64,000 bases of DNA from Vombatus ursinus (lineage: Eukaryota > Chordata > Mammalia > Diprotodontia > Vombatidae), in assembly GCF_900497805.2 (NCBI RefSeq), contig NW_020954556.1:35083312-35147311 (forward strand). Reading direction: 5' to 3'. The stretch's first letter is position 1; each line of letters opens with the position of its first letter. Of this stretch, positions 20,570 to 31,990 are shown one piece after another. The notes under the pieces are model-generated. The model did not search any database. It had not been told where the DNA came from and worked only from the letters and a program-made list of their open reading frames with translations. The translations under genes were made by a program, and so were the position numbers.

Positions 20570-20930
20570 GTCCTGAGAGGACCAGGAAAGATCTCCTGCA
20601 AAGGCAAGATCTGAGCTGAGTCTTAAAGAAAGCCAGGGATCTTTAGGACATGACAAAGGAGAGTATTCTAGGCACAGTGGCTATAGGATATATAGTGTGA
20701 TGTGTGACAAACAGCAAAAAGACCAGTGCAGGCGAATCTCAGAGCTCTTGAAGGAGGGAGATGTGTAAGATGACTGGCAGGATAAGAAGAAGGTGGGTTG
20801 TGAAGAGTTCACAAGGTCAAACAGAGAAATTTTTATTGAATCTTAGAGGTAATAGGGAGGTAAACACATGAAAGGCTCTGATCAGTCTGGAAGTAGCATG
20901 AGGCCACTAATTCCAACAGGAAGGAGTTAG
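20570..20930 (-). mobile_element. L2 LINE, internal 3' part
   Basis: GATCTGAGCTGAGTCTTAAAG, GAGTATTCTAGGCACAG, AACAGCAAAAAGACCAGTGC and TTTATTGAATCTTAGAGGTAATAGG follow the reverse order of L2. Confidence 0.75.
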
Positions 20931-20959
20931 CTATGGAAAAGAAGCTTCTAATTCATGAT

Positions 20960-21115
20960 TTTTCCTTGCTTCCTTCCTTCCTTAATTTCTTCCTTCCTTC
21001 CTTTCTTCTCCATCCTTTCTCTTTTTTCTTCCTTTCTTTTTTCTTCCTCTCTTCTTTTTTTCTTCTTTCCTTCCTTTCTATATTCTTTGCTTACTTTCTT
21101 CCCTTTTTCAGCTCC
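20960..21115. repeat. Polypyrimidine (CTTC)n-rich tract
   Basis: About 150 bases of C and T on the plus strand. The serine/phenylalanine and lysine/glutamate open frames on the two strands are artefacts of it. Confidence 0.95.
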
Positions 21116-22284
21116 TTTTATATAAAAGGAAACAGAATCATCATCTGAAATATTTACATTTAGCTTAAGATGAAGCAGGCATTTCAAAAAATTTGGATAC
21201 TTCCCTCTTTCTTCAATTTCAGAACCTGCTGAGCTGATAACGTGGTACTATAAATTTCTCAGCTAGTGTGTCATACCATTTCCTAGAAGGCTACACAGAA
21301 AAGATTGACTTTTCAATTGAGCATCCAAATTCAGCAAAAGGAAATACTAGCATGTACTGACTGTTCCTCTATTAATGGCCTCAAAATGCTTTTGAAAGAT
21401 TATATCAGTGATTTTCAGGGGGCTTGTAACTGCTATCATTACATTTGGCTGATATGAATCATTTCTCTTAAAATGATGGACATTTACTGTGTCAAATAAC
21501 CCCAAAGCACACAGACAGATTCTCAAATTCAAATCCAAAGAAATATAACCTTGACCTACCTGGTGTTGCTAGTTTTGACCTTATGCCTATGCAAAATAGG
21601 CAATTACCTATTTCTTTCTGATTTCAGAAATACCTCAAAATATCTGCTCATCAAAACAACTACATCTAGTCATTGATAATTGATATTTCATCAATATGTA
21701 GGAATGGCAAAATTTTTATTCTACTTTTAGAGACAAGGCTTAAAATGTAAGTAACTTTGGAAGAAGGAATATATAGGTTCAAAAAATAGTAAAATTGGGA
21801 GACTTTGTCATTAATAGAGGATGGCCCAAAGCATTGGTAGACATATCAAATTAAAGTTGGGAATAATCACATTTCTTAGAAGCTCAATTAAAAAAAAAAA
21901 GAATTGCTACATCTTCTCAGTGCTGTTACTGTTCTTCCTTCTCTAAAAGGGGAGATATATTTCAGAAGAAAAGTGTCATCAACCTCTAGGCATGAGGAAG
22001 CTTATTCTGGCATTTGGTATGAAGGGTTGATTATTTTTGTGGATGAAATGCATGGAGGTTGGAATATTTCCTAGAAGCATTTTGCTGTAATCTAGATATA
22101 TTTGGTGAAGGGTGGCTACACTAGAAGGGTTGGTCACAGTAGGAAAAGAAAATAATATATCGTTAATATGGATCTGACAGGTCATAAAAACTGATCAGAT
22201 ATAAGTGTTGAAGAAAAGCTAAAAGTTGGTGATAAAAAATGATGACAACATGGTTAGGATCATTATATAGTAGGAGAAAAATCA
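21116..22284. other. Unassigned sequence
   Basis: About 1.2 kb without any gene or repeat that I can name. Short open frames on the minus strand (21347-21538 and 21979-22185) carry no recognisable motif. Confidence 0.4.
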
Positions 22285-23487
22285 TTAAACCATGCTCACT
22301 GGATCCACTACAAATTTATTTCATGTAACCTCAACAGGGACCTCACTGCTGCAAGGCAATCCTTTTACACATCTTTAATTAACTCACTATCCACCTCGCT
22401 TTTCCAGACCTTCACATCCCTCCTCAAAACTATCGTGAGTACTGTTCCTTTGCACCCTCTTAGCTGAGAAACCTGTCTCATATTTTGAGAACTCATAAAT
22501 TGAGATCATTTGCTGAGAGTTCCCTTTTTGTTTTTTTTAAATAATTTATTTATTTTCAGTTTTCAACATTCATTTCCATAAGATTTTGAGTTTTAAACTT
22601 TCTTCCCCTCCTCCTCTTCCTCCTCCCCCCTCCCCAAGATGGTGTGTAATCTGATGTAGGCTCTACTTACAGATTCATATTAAGCATAATTTCACATTAG
22701 TCATGATGTATAGAAGAATTAGAACTAATGGAAGGAACCACAAGAAAGAAGAAATAAAACAAAACAACAACAAAAAAAAAGAGAGCAAATAGTATGCTTC
22801 CACCTGCATTCAGACTCCATGATTCTTTTTTCTGGATGTGGATAGCATTTTCCATCATGAGTCTTTGGAGTTGTATTAGACTTTTGCATTGCTGAAAAGA
22901 GCTAAGTCTATCAAAGTCAGTCATTGCACAATGTGACTGTTACTGTGACAGTGTTCTGATTCTGTTCATTTCACTCAGCATCAGTTCATATATTTCTTTC
23001 CAGGTTTTTTTTGAAGTCTGCCTGCTCATCATTTCTTATAGTAAAATAGTATTCCATTACACTCATATACACAAATTGTTCAGCCATTCCCCAACTGTTG
23101 GTCATCCCCTCACTTCCCAGTTCTTTGCCACCACAGAAAGAGCTGCTGTAAATATTTTGAACATGTGGGTCCTTTTCCTGTTTTTATGATCTCTTTGGGA
23201 TATAGCCCTAGAAGTGATATTGGGTATGCACATTTTTATAGTCCTTTGGGCATAGTTCCAAATTGCTAGAGTTCCCTTTTCTCCTCACCTCCTCAGCTCA
23301 CATAATCCTGATGCTATCTGTCACTATTTACTCTTTCACTTCTATCTCATTTATTGAGGGCACATTTATCACAACAAACCACTATGCATGCATAAGTTAT
23401 CTAAATCCATCTTGTCTTCTCCAGCAGATTGTCTCCTCTATTCAATTCACTCTTTCACTTATTTTTAAGTTCTACCTGTATAGTGGT
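22285..23487 (+). mobile_element. L2 LINE, 5'-ward coding part, interrupted by L1
   Basis: ACCATGCTCACTGGATCCAC, CTCACTGCTGCAAGGCAATC and TTTACACATCTTTAATTAACTC match the L2 stretch between endonuclease and reverse transcriptase. After the L1 insert, L2 text resumes with CCTCCTCAGCTCACATAATCC and TCTCCAGCAGATTGTCTCC. The join without the insert reads through cleanly. Confidence 0.82.
22529..23267 (-). mobile_element. 5'-truncated L1 inserted in L2
   Basis: Minus strand from the ORF2 C-terminus (plus strand GTTCAGCCATTCCCCAACTG at about 23080) through the 3' UTR to the A-tail at 22531-22550. The 3' terminus is of the CCCAAGATGGTGTGTAAT type also found at the end of HAL1. AGAGTTCCCTTTT occurs at 22516-22528 and again at 23268-23280, a perfect 13-bp target duplication. 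No long frame survives. Confidence 0.95.
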
Positions 23488-23504
23488 TGAAAGATAAAAA
23501 AGAG

Positions 23505-23592
23505 AAAGAAAAATAGAGGAAAGGGGAGGGGAGAGGAAGGAAAGGAGAGAGGAGTTGAGGAGATGATATGAGAGGAGAGGGGAGGGTCAAGC
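23505..23592. repeat. Purine-rich (GGAGAGGAAAG)-type tract
   Basis: Nearly pure G and A on the plus strand with GGGGAGAGGA-like words. Confidence 0.9.
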
Positions 23593-23754
23593 AAAAAAAC
23601 CTTGGAGAAAAATGAGCATCTCAGAACAAGCAAAGAGGATGGACAGCTAGAGAAGAAGCAGTTAGAGTAGCATGAGGAGATATAAGAGAATGTAATGTCT
23701 CAGAAGTCAAATATAGAGATCATCTATTAGAAGAATCAACAGTGTTAATATGAA

Positions 23755-23885
23755 TGAATTTTTTAATGCTTAATCTTTTTGTCATTAAGTAGAAAAATAC
23801 AATGTCCTAGGCACAGGGAAGAAAAACACAAATGAAAAAGTCTCTGTCCTCAGGCAGGTTATGTTATGCTGAGGTTAGGTAGGAT
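23755..23885 (-). mobile_element. L2 LINE, 3' end
   Basis: AATGTCCTAGGCACAGGGAAG, AAAAAGTCTCTGTCCTCAGGC in reverse L2 order, running into a TAGATAAGTATA repeat at 23885-23946. Confidence 0.6.
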
Positions 23886-23948
23886 ATAGATAAGTATAGA
23901 TAGATAAGTATATAGATAAGTATATAAGCATGTATATAGATAAGTAGA
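23885..23948. repeat. (TAGATAAGTATA)-type simple repeat
   Basis: Tandem GATA/AGTATA words, about 60 bases. Confidence 0.9.
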
Positions 23949-24119
23949 ACAGGCTCCTATGATATTTACCTCTTAATTACATATAAGTGGAGCTGGGCTT
24001 TTCAGAACCTGAAGTCATAATAAAAGAACAATCACCCCCAAGGTAATGGCACATGTCACTTATAAGCAAAGTGCCTTAGAGTCCAGATATAAACTGAAAG
24101 TTCAAGCTTTACAGATCCA

Positions 24120-24430
24120 AACCTTGTTGGTCTCCCTATCACAAATCTCTCTTTGCTCTAGTCCATCCTCCACCCGTTCAAAGTGTTTTTCTAAAGTGCA
24201 GTTCTGACCCAGTCCTTCCCCGACATAATAAACTCCAATGATTCTCCATCACCTCCAGGATCAAATATAAAGTTCTCCATTTGACTTTCAAACACTTTTC
24301 TATCTTCCCCCCCATTTTCTTTCTTGTCTTCTTGTACCTTAAACCCACTACATACTCTTGGATTTGCTGATACTGGTCTCCTTGCTGTTCCTTGTATAAG
24401 ATAATTCATCACCAGACTCTGATCTTTTTC
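24120..24430 (+). mobile_element. L2 LINE, coding 3' part
   Basis: CTAAAGTGCAGTTCTGACCC, AAACTCCAATGATTCTCCAT, CACCTCCAGGATCAAATATAA and GGTCTCCTTGCTGTTCCTTG follow L2 ORF2 near its end. Confidence 0.85.
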
Positions 24431-24545
24431 AATTAACAAATAACTGAAATATAAATAAAAAGGAGCAGAAAATACATATTTATAGAAATAACAACATATC
24501 ATAACGAAATAATGAAAAGAGTTCTGACAGGGTAAAGAGGACTTT

Positions 24546-25395
24546 TTTATTTGTTTTTAATTAATTTATTTTTGTTACATTTTGAGCTCTAAGTTACCTC
24601 CCTCCCTTCCTTCCAGCCCCACATTAGAAAAAGCAAACATTATGTGTGTGTGCATGTATGTATGTATGTATGTACATATATATGTATGTATATGTATGTA
24701 TATGTGGAGCCATACAATAATACATACTTCCATATATCAGTTTCTATCTCTGGAAATGATAGCATTTTCTTTCATAAGTCCTTTGTAGTTGATTTAAATG
24801 ATCATATTGCTCAGAATAGTATAGCCATTCACAGTTAATCTTTGAATAGTAATACTGTTACTGTGTAAAACATTCTCTTGATTCTGCTCATTTCACTATG
24901 CATTATTTCATGAAAGTTTTTTGATGTTTTTCTAGAATCAACCTGCTCATATTTCTTACAACACCAGTAGTTTTCCATCACAATCATAAATCACAACTTA
25001 TTAGCCATTCCCCAAGTGATGGTTATCCCCTCAATTTCTAATTCTTTTCTACCACAAAGACAGCTGCTAGACATATTTTAGAACATATAGGTTCTTTTTT
25101 CTTTTTATTTGAACTCCTTGGGAAACAGATCTGGTTGTGATATTACTGGGTCAAAGGGTATAGAGTTTTTTTTTTAACTCTTTGGGCATTATTCCAAATC
25201 ATTTTCCAAAATGATTGGATCAATTACCAATTCCCTCAAAACTATATCAGTGTCAAAATGTTTCCACATCCCTTTCAACATTTGTCATTTTCTTCTTCTA
25301 CCATTTTAACCAATCTGATAAGTATGAGAAGGTACCTCAGAGTTGTTTTAATCTGTGTTTCTCTAATCAATAATGATTTAGACCAGTTTTTCATA
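24546..25395 (-). mobile_element. 5'-truncated L1, diverged
   Basis: The right part on the plus strand (ACCAATCTGATAAGTATGAG, TAGCCATTCCCCAAGTGATG) is the reverse of the L1 ORF2 C-terminus; the left part is the 3' UTR and T-run. GGTAAAGAGGACTTT (24531-24545) and GGTAAGGAAGACTTT (25396-25410) form a 15-bp duplication with two mismatches. It looks older than the L1 at 22529. Confidence 0.88.
24640..24712. repeat. (TGTA)n microsatellite in the L1 3' UTR
   Basis: TGTG then TGTATGTA and TATATGTATG words. Confidence 0.95.
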
Positions 25396-25582
25396 GGTAA
25401 GGAAGACTTTAAATGATAGCTACCATTTGTGTGAAGCCAAGCAAGTCATTCAAATTTTCTGGACTTCAAAAAACTCTTTAGGATTCAGCTATTAAGTCAT
25501 ACATGGGATGGGATGGGCTTTACTGAAGGAAGTTTCCATGACAGGAGTTCTCTGTGCTGAATAAAATCACAGGTTATTTGTA

Positions 25583-25775
25583 TATAGATATATATATATA
25601 TATATACACACACACATATATACATACATATATATGTGTGTATATATGTATGTATGCATATATAGGTATATATATATATATACACCCATATATGTGTGTG
25701 TATATGCATGCATGCATGCATGTATGTATGTATGTATAGGTATATGTATATATGTGTGTGTGTGTATATACCTGT
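25583..25775. repeat. Long TA/TG/CATG compound microsatellite
   Basis: About 190 bases of TATA, CACA, TATG and GCAT words. It yields at least six overlapping open frames on both strands rich in I, Y, H and T, none of them real. Confidence 0.97.
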
Positions 25776-25804
25776 ACATGCCAATTTATATAATAATTTA
25801 TAAA

Positions 25805-25890
25805 ATTTTTAAGAGTGGGGATCATTTCTTATTTACATAACACCATACTCTACACTTAGTAGGCACTTAATATGTTTTCTGAATAACTAG
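25805..25890 (+). mobile_element. L2 LINE, extreme 3' end
   Basis: GAGTGGGGATCATTTCTTA, then CTTAGTAGGCACTTAATATG is the last part of L2. Confidence 0.6.
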
Positions 25891-26174
25891 ATAAAAGTAT
25901 GTTTATGCCCACACTTGTTCTCTATGTGCAAATGGCACATATATGTGCATATGTCAATGGCTCTTGGTAATCCTTCTCTGGGGAAAGATTTGGTGAATAC
26001 CTTTAAGCTGGCTTTCTTCATGTGGCTGTTTTCAATAGGATTATCCTTCTGATTCTTGCTAAGTGATAGTCCTCCATGAGCAACTAAAAAGAAGATATAG
26101 TGGAAAGCCAAGGAGAAGAGACCATGCAGTCTCTGAGTACTGGACCTGAGACTTTGACTGAAACAGCTTGATGT

Positions 26175-26405
26175 CATGCCTTTCATACCCCAATGCCCTC
26201 TCTTGTAGTTTATCAATTCCCCAGTTAAAACTGTGTATCTCTTTTGTGTACATAGTTGTTTTCATGTTGTCCCTCCCATTAGACTATAAGAAACGTGCAA
26301 GCAAGGAATGTTTTTTTTTCCTTCCTTTGTATCCTCAGTGCTTAGCAGAATTGCCATCACATGTTTGCTGTCATATACTTCAAACATGTTTATTGATTGA
26401 CAATC
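26175..26405 (+). mobile_element. L2 LINE, 3' end
   Basis: CATACCCCAATGCCCTCTC, GTCCCTCCCATTAGACTATA, TTGTATCCTCAGTGCTTAGC and TGTTTATTGATTGA in L2 order. Confidence 0.8.
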
Positions 26406-27530
26406 AAGCCAAAATTTAAATGGAAATAAATATCATGAATGCAATTTGATACTGAACTCTCTCATTCAAATAAGTAATTTACCTTGTTCTCCATAAATGT
26501 ATTTTAAAAAATGGATTCCTTAGCACTCATTTGATATTTATTCATTTTTCTGCTTCCTTTTAAAATATATCTCAGTTACTTAATAAATCCTCCACTTTAA
26601 TATCCTAACAGCTTTTGGCAGCATTGTTATTTCCAAAAGGATATTATGACAGAGGAATTACAAGGTAGTAAGTGCTGGGTGTGGGGTAGGAGGGAGAAGG
26701 AAAGAGAAAAAGAGACTGTCATTTGGATTTACTCTGAAGTTTTCTTCAATTCACAAGGTTGATTTTTCTCTTCATTTTTAAATACAGTATGAAACTTATC
26801 AGGTCAAGTAATTTGCTTTTCTTGACAGAAAACATGTGATGCAATGACAATTAAGCCTTTAGATTATAGAAGCTTATTATAAAGCAATGCCTTCAGGAAC
26901 TACAAATTTCCCCAGTTGTGTGTGGTTACAGCTTTCTTCTGTCAGTCTTGAGAGAGGCTACCAGATACTGAGGAGATGTGTTGATAGGAGAAAAAATGTC
27001 ATTCTGAGAAGCTGTCATTTTGATATATCCCTATGGCTTCAAGAGAGTTCTCCAGTTAACTGGTGAAAAAATAGTATTACGGAAATGGTAATATAGGTGG
27101 ACCATGAAAGACTCAATGATGACCGTAAATAAAAGAAATAATGGAAGGATGTCAACTTTAAAGCCAAAGGAATTTTAAAATAAAACTAAAAAGTAAATAT
27201 ATATTTAATAATCTCTCAAAATAGAATTTTATTTAGTAAGTATAGATGAATCTATTATATTAAAAGAAGTGGTAGGTGCTTAGATAAATAAGAAACAGTA
27301 CAATTATCTTTGTTGATAGAATAAAGATGGAAAATAGATAACAACATGATAAAATTTAAGAAAGAAATACAATTGTTATGTCACATTCCAAATTATGCAC
27401 ATGTCTATTTGAAGTACTCTTCCATATTCATCTCCAAATAACCATAAAGTAGTGCCTCCAAACAAATCCTGGAACAGCAGAACCAGCAAAAAGATGAGGT
27501 GAAATAATATTTTAACCAAAGACCTTGGAA
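26406..27530. other. Unassigned AT-rich sequence
   Basis: About 1.1 kb with no gene, RNA or repeat that I can name. Confidence 0.4.
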
Positions 27531-27535
27531 TAATT

Positions 27536-29430
27536 GTGTATTTCCCTTCATCTTATTTCCCCTGTTTCTACTTTTCTCTCATTCTCTTTTTACCCTATCC
27601 CTCCTCACCAGAATTTTTATTCTGACCATTGCCTCCTCCCTGAATCTGCCTTCCCTTCTATCAGTCTCCCACCTTTTCTCCTTCCCCTCCTAATTCCCTT
27701 TAAAGTAAGATAGATTTGTTTTTTACCCAACTAAGTGTGTATGTTATTCCCTCTTTGAACCAAATCCAATGAGAGTAAAGTTCAAACAACGCTCATCCCC
27801 TCCCTTCTTTCCCTCTACTGTAATAGGTCTTTTATGCCTCTTCATGTGATGTAATTTATGCCATTTGGCCTCCCTCCTTCTTCTTCTAGTACAATCTTTT
27901 TTTACACCTTAATTATTTTTACTCATCACATCAAAGTCAACTTTTATCCACACTCTCTGTCTAAATATACTCCTTCTAACTGCCCTAATAGAGATATAGT
28001 TCTCAAGAATTACAAGAACTGTTTTTCTGGGGGGAAAAAGACAATAAAATAGATAAACTTTGGTTAATTTGATTAAAAAAAAGAAAATGAAATTACCAGT
28101 ATCAAAAATGAAAAGGGTGAATTTGCCACAAATGAAGAGTAAATTAAAACAATATTTAGGAGTTATTTCTCTCAACTCTATGCCAATAAATTTCACAATC
28201 TAAGTAAAGTGGATAAATTTTTTACAAAAAGATAAATTTCCCAGATTAATAGAAGAGGAAATGAAATACTTAAAAACCCCATTTTAGAAAAAGAAATTGA
28301 ACAAGCCATCAATGAACTCCCTAAAAAAAATCTCTAGGGTCAGATGAATTCACAAATGTGTCTGATAAAGGCCTCATTTCTCAAATATATAGAGAACTGT
28401 GTCAAATTTCTAAGGATACAGAACATCCTCTAACTGATAAATGGTCAAAAGATAGGAACAGGCAGTTTTCAGATGAAGAAATTAATGCTATATATGGTAA
28501 TTTGAAAAAATGTTCTAAATCACCATTAATTAGAGAAATGCAAATTAAAACAAATCTGAGGGACCATTTCACTTCTATCAGGTTGGCTAATATGACAGAA
28601 AAGGAAAATGATAAATGTTGGAGAAGATTAACATTAATGCATTGTTGGTGGAGTTATGAACTGATCCCAACCATTCTGGAAAGCAATTTGGAACTATACA
28701 CAAAATGCTATCCAACTGTGCATACCCCCTTTGATCCTGCAATATTACTACTCCATCTGTATGCCAAAGAGATCAAATAAAAGGGAAAGGAACTTAAGTG
28801 TGTAAAAATATTTATTGCAACTTTTTTGTGGTGGCAAAATATTGGAAATTGAGTGCATCCCCATCAATTGGGGAATGGCTGAACAAGCTGTGGTATATGA
28901 ATGTAATGGAACATATTATGCAGTAAGAAATGATGAACAGGCAGATTTCAGAAGAACCTGGAATGACTTGTACAAACTGATGCAAAGTGAAATGAGCAGA
29001 ACCAGGAAAACACTGTACTCAGTATCAGCAACATTGTGTGATGATCAACTATGAATGACTCAGTTCTTCTCAGCAACACAATGATCCAAGATAAGTACAA
29101 AGAATTCCCAAAGGAAAATGCTATCCACATCTAGATAAAAAACTGATGTACTATGAATGCAAATGGAAAAATATTTTTTTCATTTACTTTAATCTTTTTA
29201 AAAATTTTTTTCCTTTTTATCTGTTTCTTCTTTCACAACTGTGACTAATATGAAAATATATTTCATGATAACACATGTATAACTTATGTCAAATTGCCTA
29301 CCATTTTAAAAAGAAGGGAGTGGGAGGAGGGAGGGGGAAAATTTGGAACTCAATATTTTGTAAAAATGAATGCTATAAATTGTCCTGACATGTAATTGGG
29401 GAAAAAAACTAAAAAATATCATTGCATGCC
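27536..29430 (+). mobile_element. L1 with inverted 5' part (twin-primed or rearranged)
   Basis: 27536-28030 is minus-strand L1 inter-ORF spacer (AACTAAGTGTGTATGTTATT, TCTTCATGTGATGTAATTTATG). It is joined at about 28035 to plus-strand ORF2 and 3' UTR running to an A-rich end near 29420 (GGAACTCAATATTTTG, GACATGTAATTGGGGAAA). An inverted upstream block followed by a forward 3' block is what twin priming leaves. ORF2 is also internally deleted near 28355. Confidence 0.8.
28040..29060 (+). pseudogene. L1 ORF2 remnant (RT fingers and C-terminal domain)
   Basis: The left block carries the pre-RT text ending in INELPKK-like and a degraded SPGPDGFTSEF box (here GSDEFTN, about 28338-28358). The frame then jumps, with most of the reverse transcriptase missing, to a 140-residue open stretch at 28358-28780. 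That stretch holds GLISQIYRELCQISKDTEH, MQIKTNLRDHFTSIRLANM, a degraded CWR box, HCWWSYEL and FDPAILLLHLYAKEIK, in the order of the L1 C-terminal domain. The usual CWRGCG cysteine pair is reduced to CWRRL. A further frame at 28815-29054 reads INWGMAEQAVVYECNGTYYA and MQSEMSRTRKTLYSVSAT, the last ORF2 residues. Confidence 0.9.
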
Positions 29431-29451
29431 AATAGTTTTTCCTCCTATTTT

Positions 29452-29622
29452 ATTATAATGGATATATGTGTGTATCTGTGTACATTGTGTGTTTGTGTGT
29501 ATATATGTTATGTATTTATACATATGTATGCATTTGTGTGTATTATAAATTTGTCTTTGTATAAATGAATATATGTAGATAGATACACAGATAGATAGAT
29601 AAATAGATATGGAAGTAGTTCT
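29452..29622. repeat. TG/TA-rich and (GATA)n simple repeats
   Basis: GTGTGTATCTGTG-type words grade into TATGTATTTATACATATG and a short AGATAGATA run. Confidence 0.9.
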
Positions 29623-29649
29623 GAAACATCAGTTCTCCTAGTTTTGACT

Positions 29650-29800
29650 CCTAGCTACAGTAACAATTGATACTATGGATTAGGAGAGAAGGGTTCCAGT
29701 GCCAAGTCTCCCACTAAGTTGCTAGCTGACCTTTATCCAACTGTTTCTGTTGGCTAGGTTTCAGTTTCCTCATCTGTAAAGTGAGGTGTTTATGTCAGGC
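29650..29800 (+). mobile_element. MIR SINE
   Basis: GGTTCCAGTGCCAAGTCTCC, GTTGCTAGCTGACCTTTATCC, then GGTTTCAGTTTCCTCATCTG and TAAAGTGAGG match MIR. Confidence 0.75.
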
Positions 29801-29904
29801 TACTTGTTTTTAGCATAGGGGTTTCCTTTTAATAGTTCCATGCCATTTTCATGGACATGATGAAGCCATGTGAACTAAATGATTGAATTGCTTGATTCAA
29901 GTCA

Positions 29905-30000
29905 ACAAGTTAGTCAGCAACCATTTATTAAGCACTGACTTTGTGCTAGGGGTTGCACTAGCCTCTGGGAATTCAAAGACAAAAGTGAATAACTAGATAG
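29905..30000 (-). mobile_element. L2 LINE, 3' end
   Basis: CAACCATTTATTAAGCACTG, then GCTAGGGGTTGCACTAGCC and ATTCAAAGACAAAAGTGA is a reverse L2 terminus. Confidence 0.65.
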
Positions 30001-30024
30001 AAAAAAAAATAACCATGAATGACT

Positions 30025-30400
30025 TACTGTCAACTAGAAAGGAAGTCTTCAATGGAGTGTCCCTGGGGTCAACCTGTATTTGACCTTGCTTAAGATTGTT
30101 TATAAATAACTTGGACAAATTCATAGATAACAGGATGATTGTGTCTGAAAATGGCACAAAGCTAAGAAGCCATACTGGATTTTAGAAACATTATACATAG
30201 TTATCTGAACAACTTAGAATTTGAAATTCTGTTTGTGATAAAATTTTACAATTGAGTTGAAAAGATCAAATTCATGAGGTCAAGTTGTGAGGGGCAAGAC
30301 TAAACAGAAGTTCATGTAAAAAAGATGTGAGAGTTTTAGTGGACTGCAACCTCAATATGAGTCAACAGTATGATATGGGAGTCCATGAAGTCTCACATAG
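30025..30400 (+). mobile_element. L3/CR1-type LINE, reverse transcriptase fragment
   Basis: AAGTCTTCAATGGAGTGTCC, AATGGCACAAAGCTAAGAAG (where CR1 elements encode the FADDTKLGG region) and GAGAGTTTTAGTGGACTGCA with ATATGAGTCAACAGTATGAT follow the CR1/L3 order. No frame is open. Confidence 0.72.
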
Positions 30401-30639
30401 TGAACTGCCTGGGTGCTTTCCATAAATATTTTACTGGTTCTCCATTCCAATATCAATAAATGAATAAATTTATTTCTCTATAACTCTATCCATCCTTGAG
30501 TTGAAATGTATTTAATTATGCTAACTTTGTGAGGTGGGATCACAAAAATAATTTAGCTTGCTTTTCCTTGATAATCTATGATTTAAAAACTGAACATGTC
30601 TGCAAGTGACAATTAGCAAACTTCTGTTCATAAAACATA

Positions 30640-30770
30640 AATGTTAAGTTTAAAATTAGGAAGACATGCATTCTAAACTCACATCTGACAATTTGCATAA
30701 GTATGTGACTCTGGGAAAGTCACTTAGCCTTTATGTGCTTCATCCAATGCTGTAAGATTGACCCATTAAG
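30640..30770 (+). mobile_element. MIR or tRNA-type SINE fragment
   Basis: AAATTAGGAAGACATGCATTC, GTATGTGACTCTGGGAAAGTC and ACTTAGCCTTTATGTGCTTC match the central SINE block. Confidence 0.65.
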
Positions 30771-30784
30771 TTCTAAAATATAGG

Positions 30785-31430
30785 TCAGGTCAGGTCACCA
30801 CCTTCCTCAATAAACTCCAATGATTCTTCATTGCCTCTTGGATTTTATATAATCTCCTCTATTCAAAACTTAAATCTATTCACTAGCCCATTCCAGTCTT
30901 CTTATACATAATTTCCCTTCAGGCTCTCTACAGTCTAGCCATGCTGGTATACTTTCCTCACACACCACACTCCATTACTTATCTCTCCTTGCTATTTTAT
31001 TGGCTTTTGTCCATGCATGAAATCTAGTTCTTCTTTACTTTGGTCTTTTCAAATTCTTGATTTCCTTTGAGAATCAACTTAAGCATCATCTTCTATATGA
31101 TGTCTTTTCTGATTCTCCTAACTCTGTGTATGTATACACACATAAACACCCCAAAATAATCCCTAACTTCAAGAAACTTACATGCTAACAGAAGAGTCAA
31201 CACACATATATAATATATAATGAATATTATATAATATATATGTGTGTATATGCACACATATACACACAAAATACATATTTGCTACATATATATTCCTATG
31301 TAAGTGTTGGCTCCTGTGATAGCACATAAGCTCCTTGAAGACAGAGACTATTTTCTTTTTGCCTTTGTATCTCAAGTGCTTATCACAATGCATGGCTTAT
31401 AATAGATACTTAAATATCTTATTTTTTGAT
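30785..31430 (+). mobile_element. L2 LINE, 3' part with AT-rich insertion
   Basis: CAATAAACTCCAATGATTCTTC, GTCTAGCCATGCTGGTATAC, TTGAGAATCAACTTAAGCATC and, after an ATATA/CACA block at about 31190-31290, CATAAGCTCCTTGAAGACAG and TGTATCTCAAGTGCTTATC. A short minus-strand L2 piece may begin the insert (CCCTAACTTCAAGAAACTTAC). Confidence 0.85.
31195..31292. repeat. AT/CA-rich simple repeat within L2
   Basis: ATATATAATATATAATG and CACACATATACACACA words. Confidence 0.9.
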
Positions 31431-31755
31431 TTATTCTAGCCACTTGCAATCACAGAGAAGTTGTCATGTTAGAAATTCACAAACATTTCCTCCAATGTTC
31501 TATTTTCCTTTTGATTTTGATTATATTGCTTTTATTTACATAATTTTCATTTTAACATAATCAAACACATATATCTTGTCATTAAAATTTGTTGTATTTG
31601 TTTAGTAGAAAAGAGTCACCTCTCTTCTTGATAAAGATGTGTATAATATTTCACTTATTCCCATCTCTTTTGTGGTTCTTTTTAAATCTATACTTCATAA
31701 ACCAGACTTGCTTAACTAATGGAGATAATTAACTTTTAAAATCTTATATTCATAG
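31431..31755. other. Unassigned AT-rich sequence
   Basis: No gene or repeat recognised. Confidence 0.4.
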
Positions 31756-31990
31756 GTGTTTGTGGGACACTGAGAGTTCAAGTGACTTATTCCAAGGCAT
31801 ACAGCTAGTATATGTCAAGATACAGGTTGTTATTTTCCCCACATTAGAGTTGAGGAAATTGAGGCAGACAGAGGTTATTTCACTTGCCCAGAGTCACATG
31901 GCTAGTCACTGGTTGAGGCCAGATTTAAACTTGGGTCTTCCTGACTCTAGGCCAAGCACTCTATCCACTTTACCATTTAGCTGGATCCTT
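31756..31990 (-). mobile_element. MIR-type CORE-SINE, probably two pieces
   Basis: 31838-31985 is clear: AGTTGAGGAAATTGAGGCAG, CTTGCCCAGAGTCACATGGC, TCTTCCTGACTCTAGGCCAA and CTTTACCATTTAGCTGGA. A second partial copy precedes it (AGTGACTTATTCCAAGGCAT). Confidence 0.78.

Noticed and set aside
20933-21187. Serine/phenylalanine-rich plus frame and lysine/glutamate-rich minus frame
   Set aside because: Both are read from one polypyrimidine tract.
25497-25840. Six overlapping open frames of 60 to 95 residues rich in I, Y, H and T
   Set aside because: They occupy all frames of a TA/TG/CATG microsatellite; composition alone explains them.
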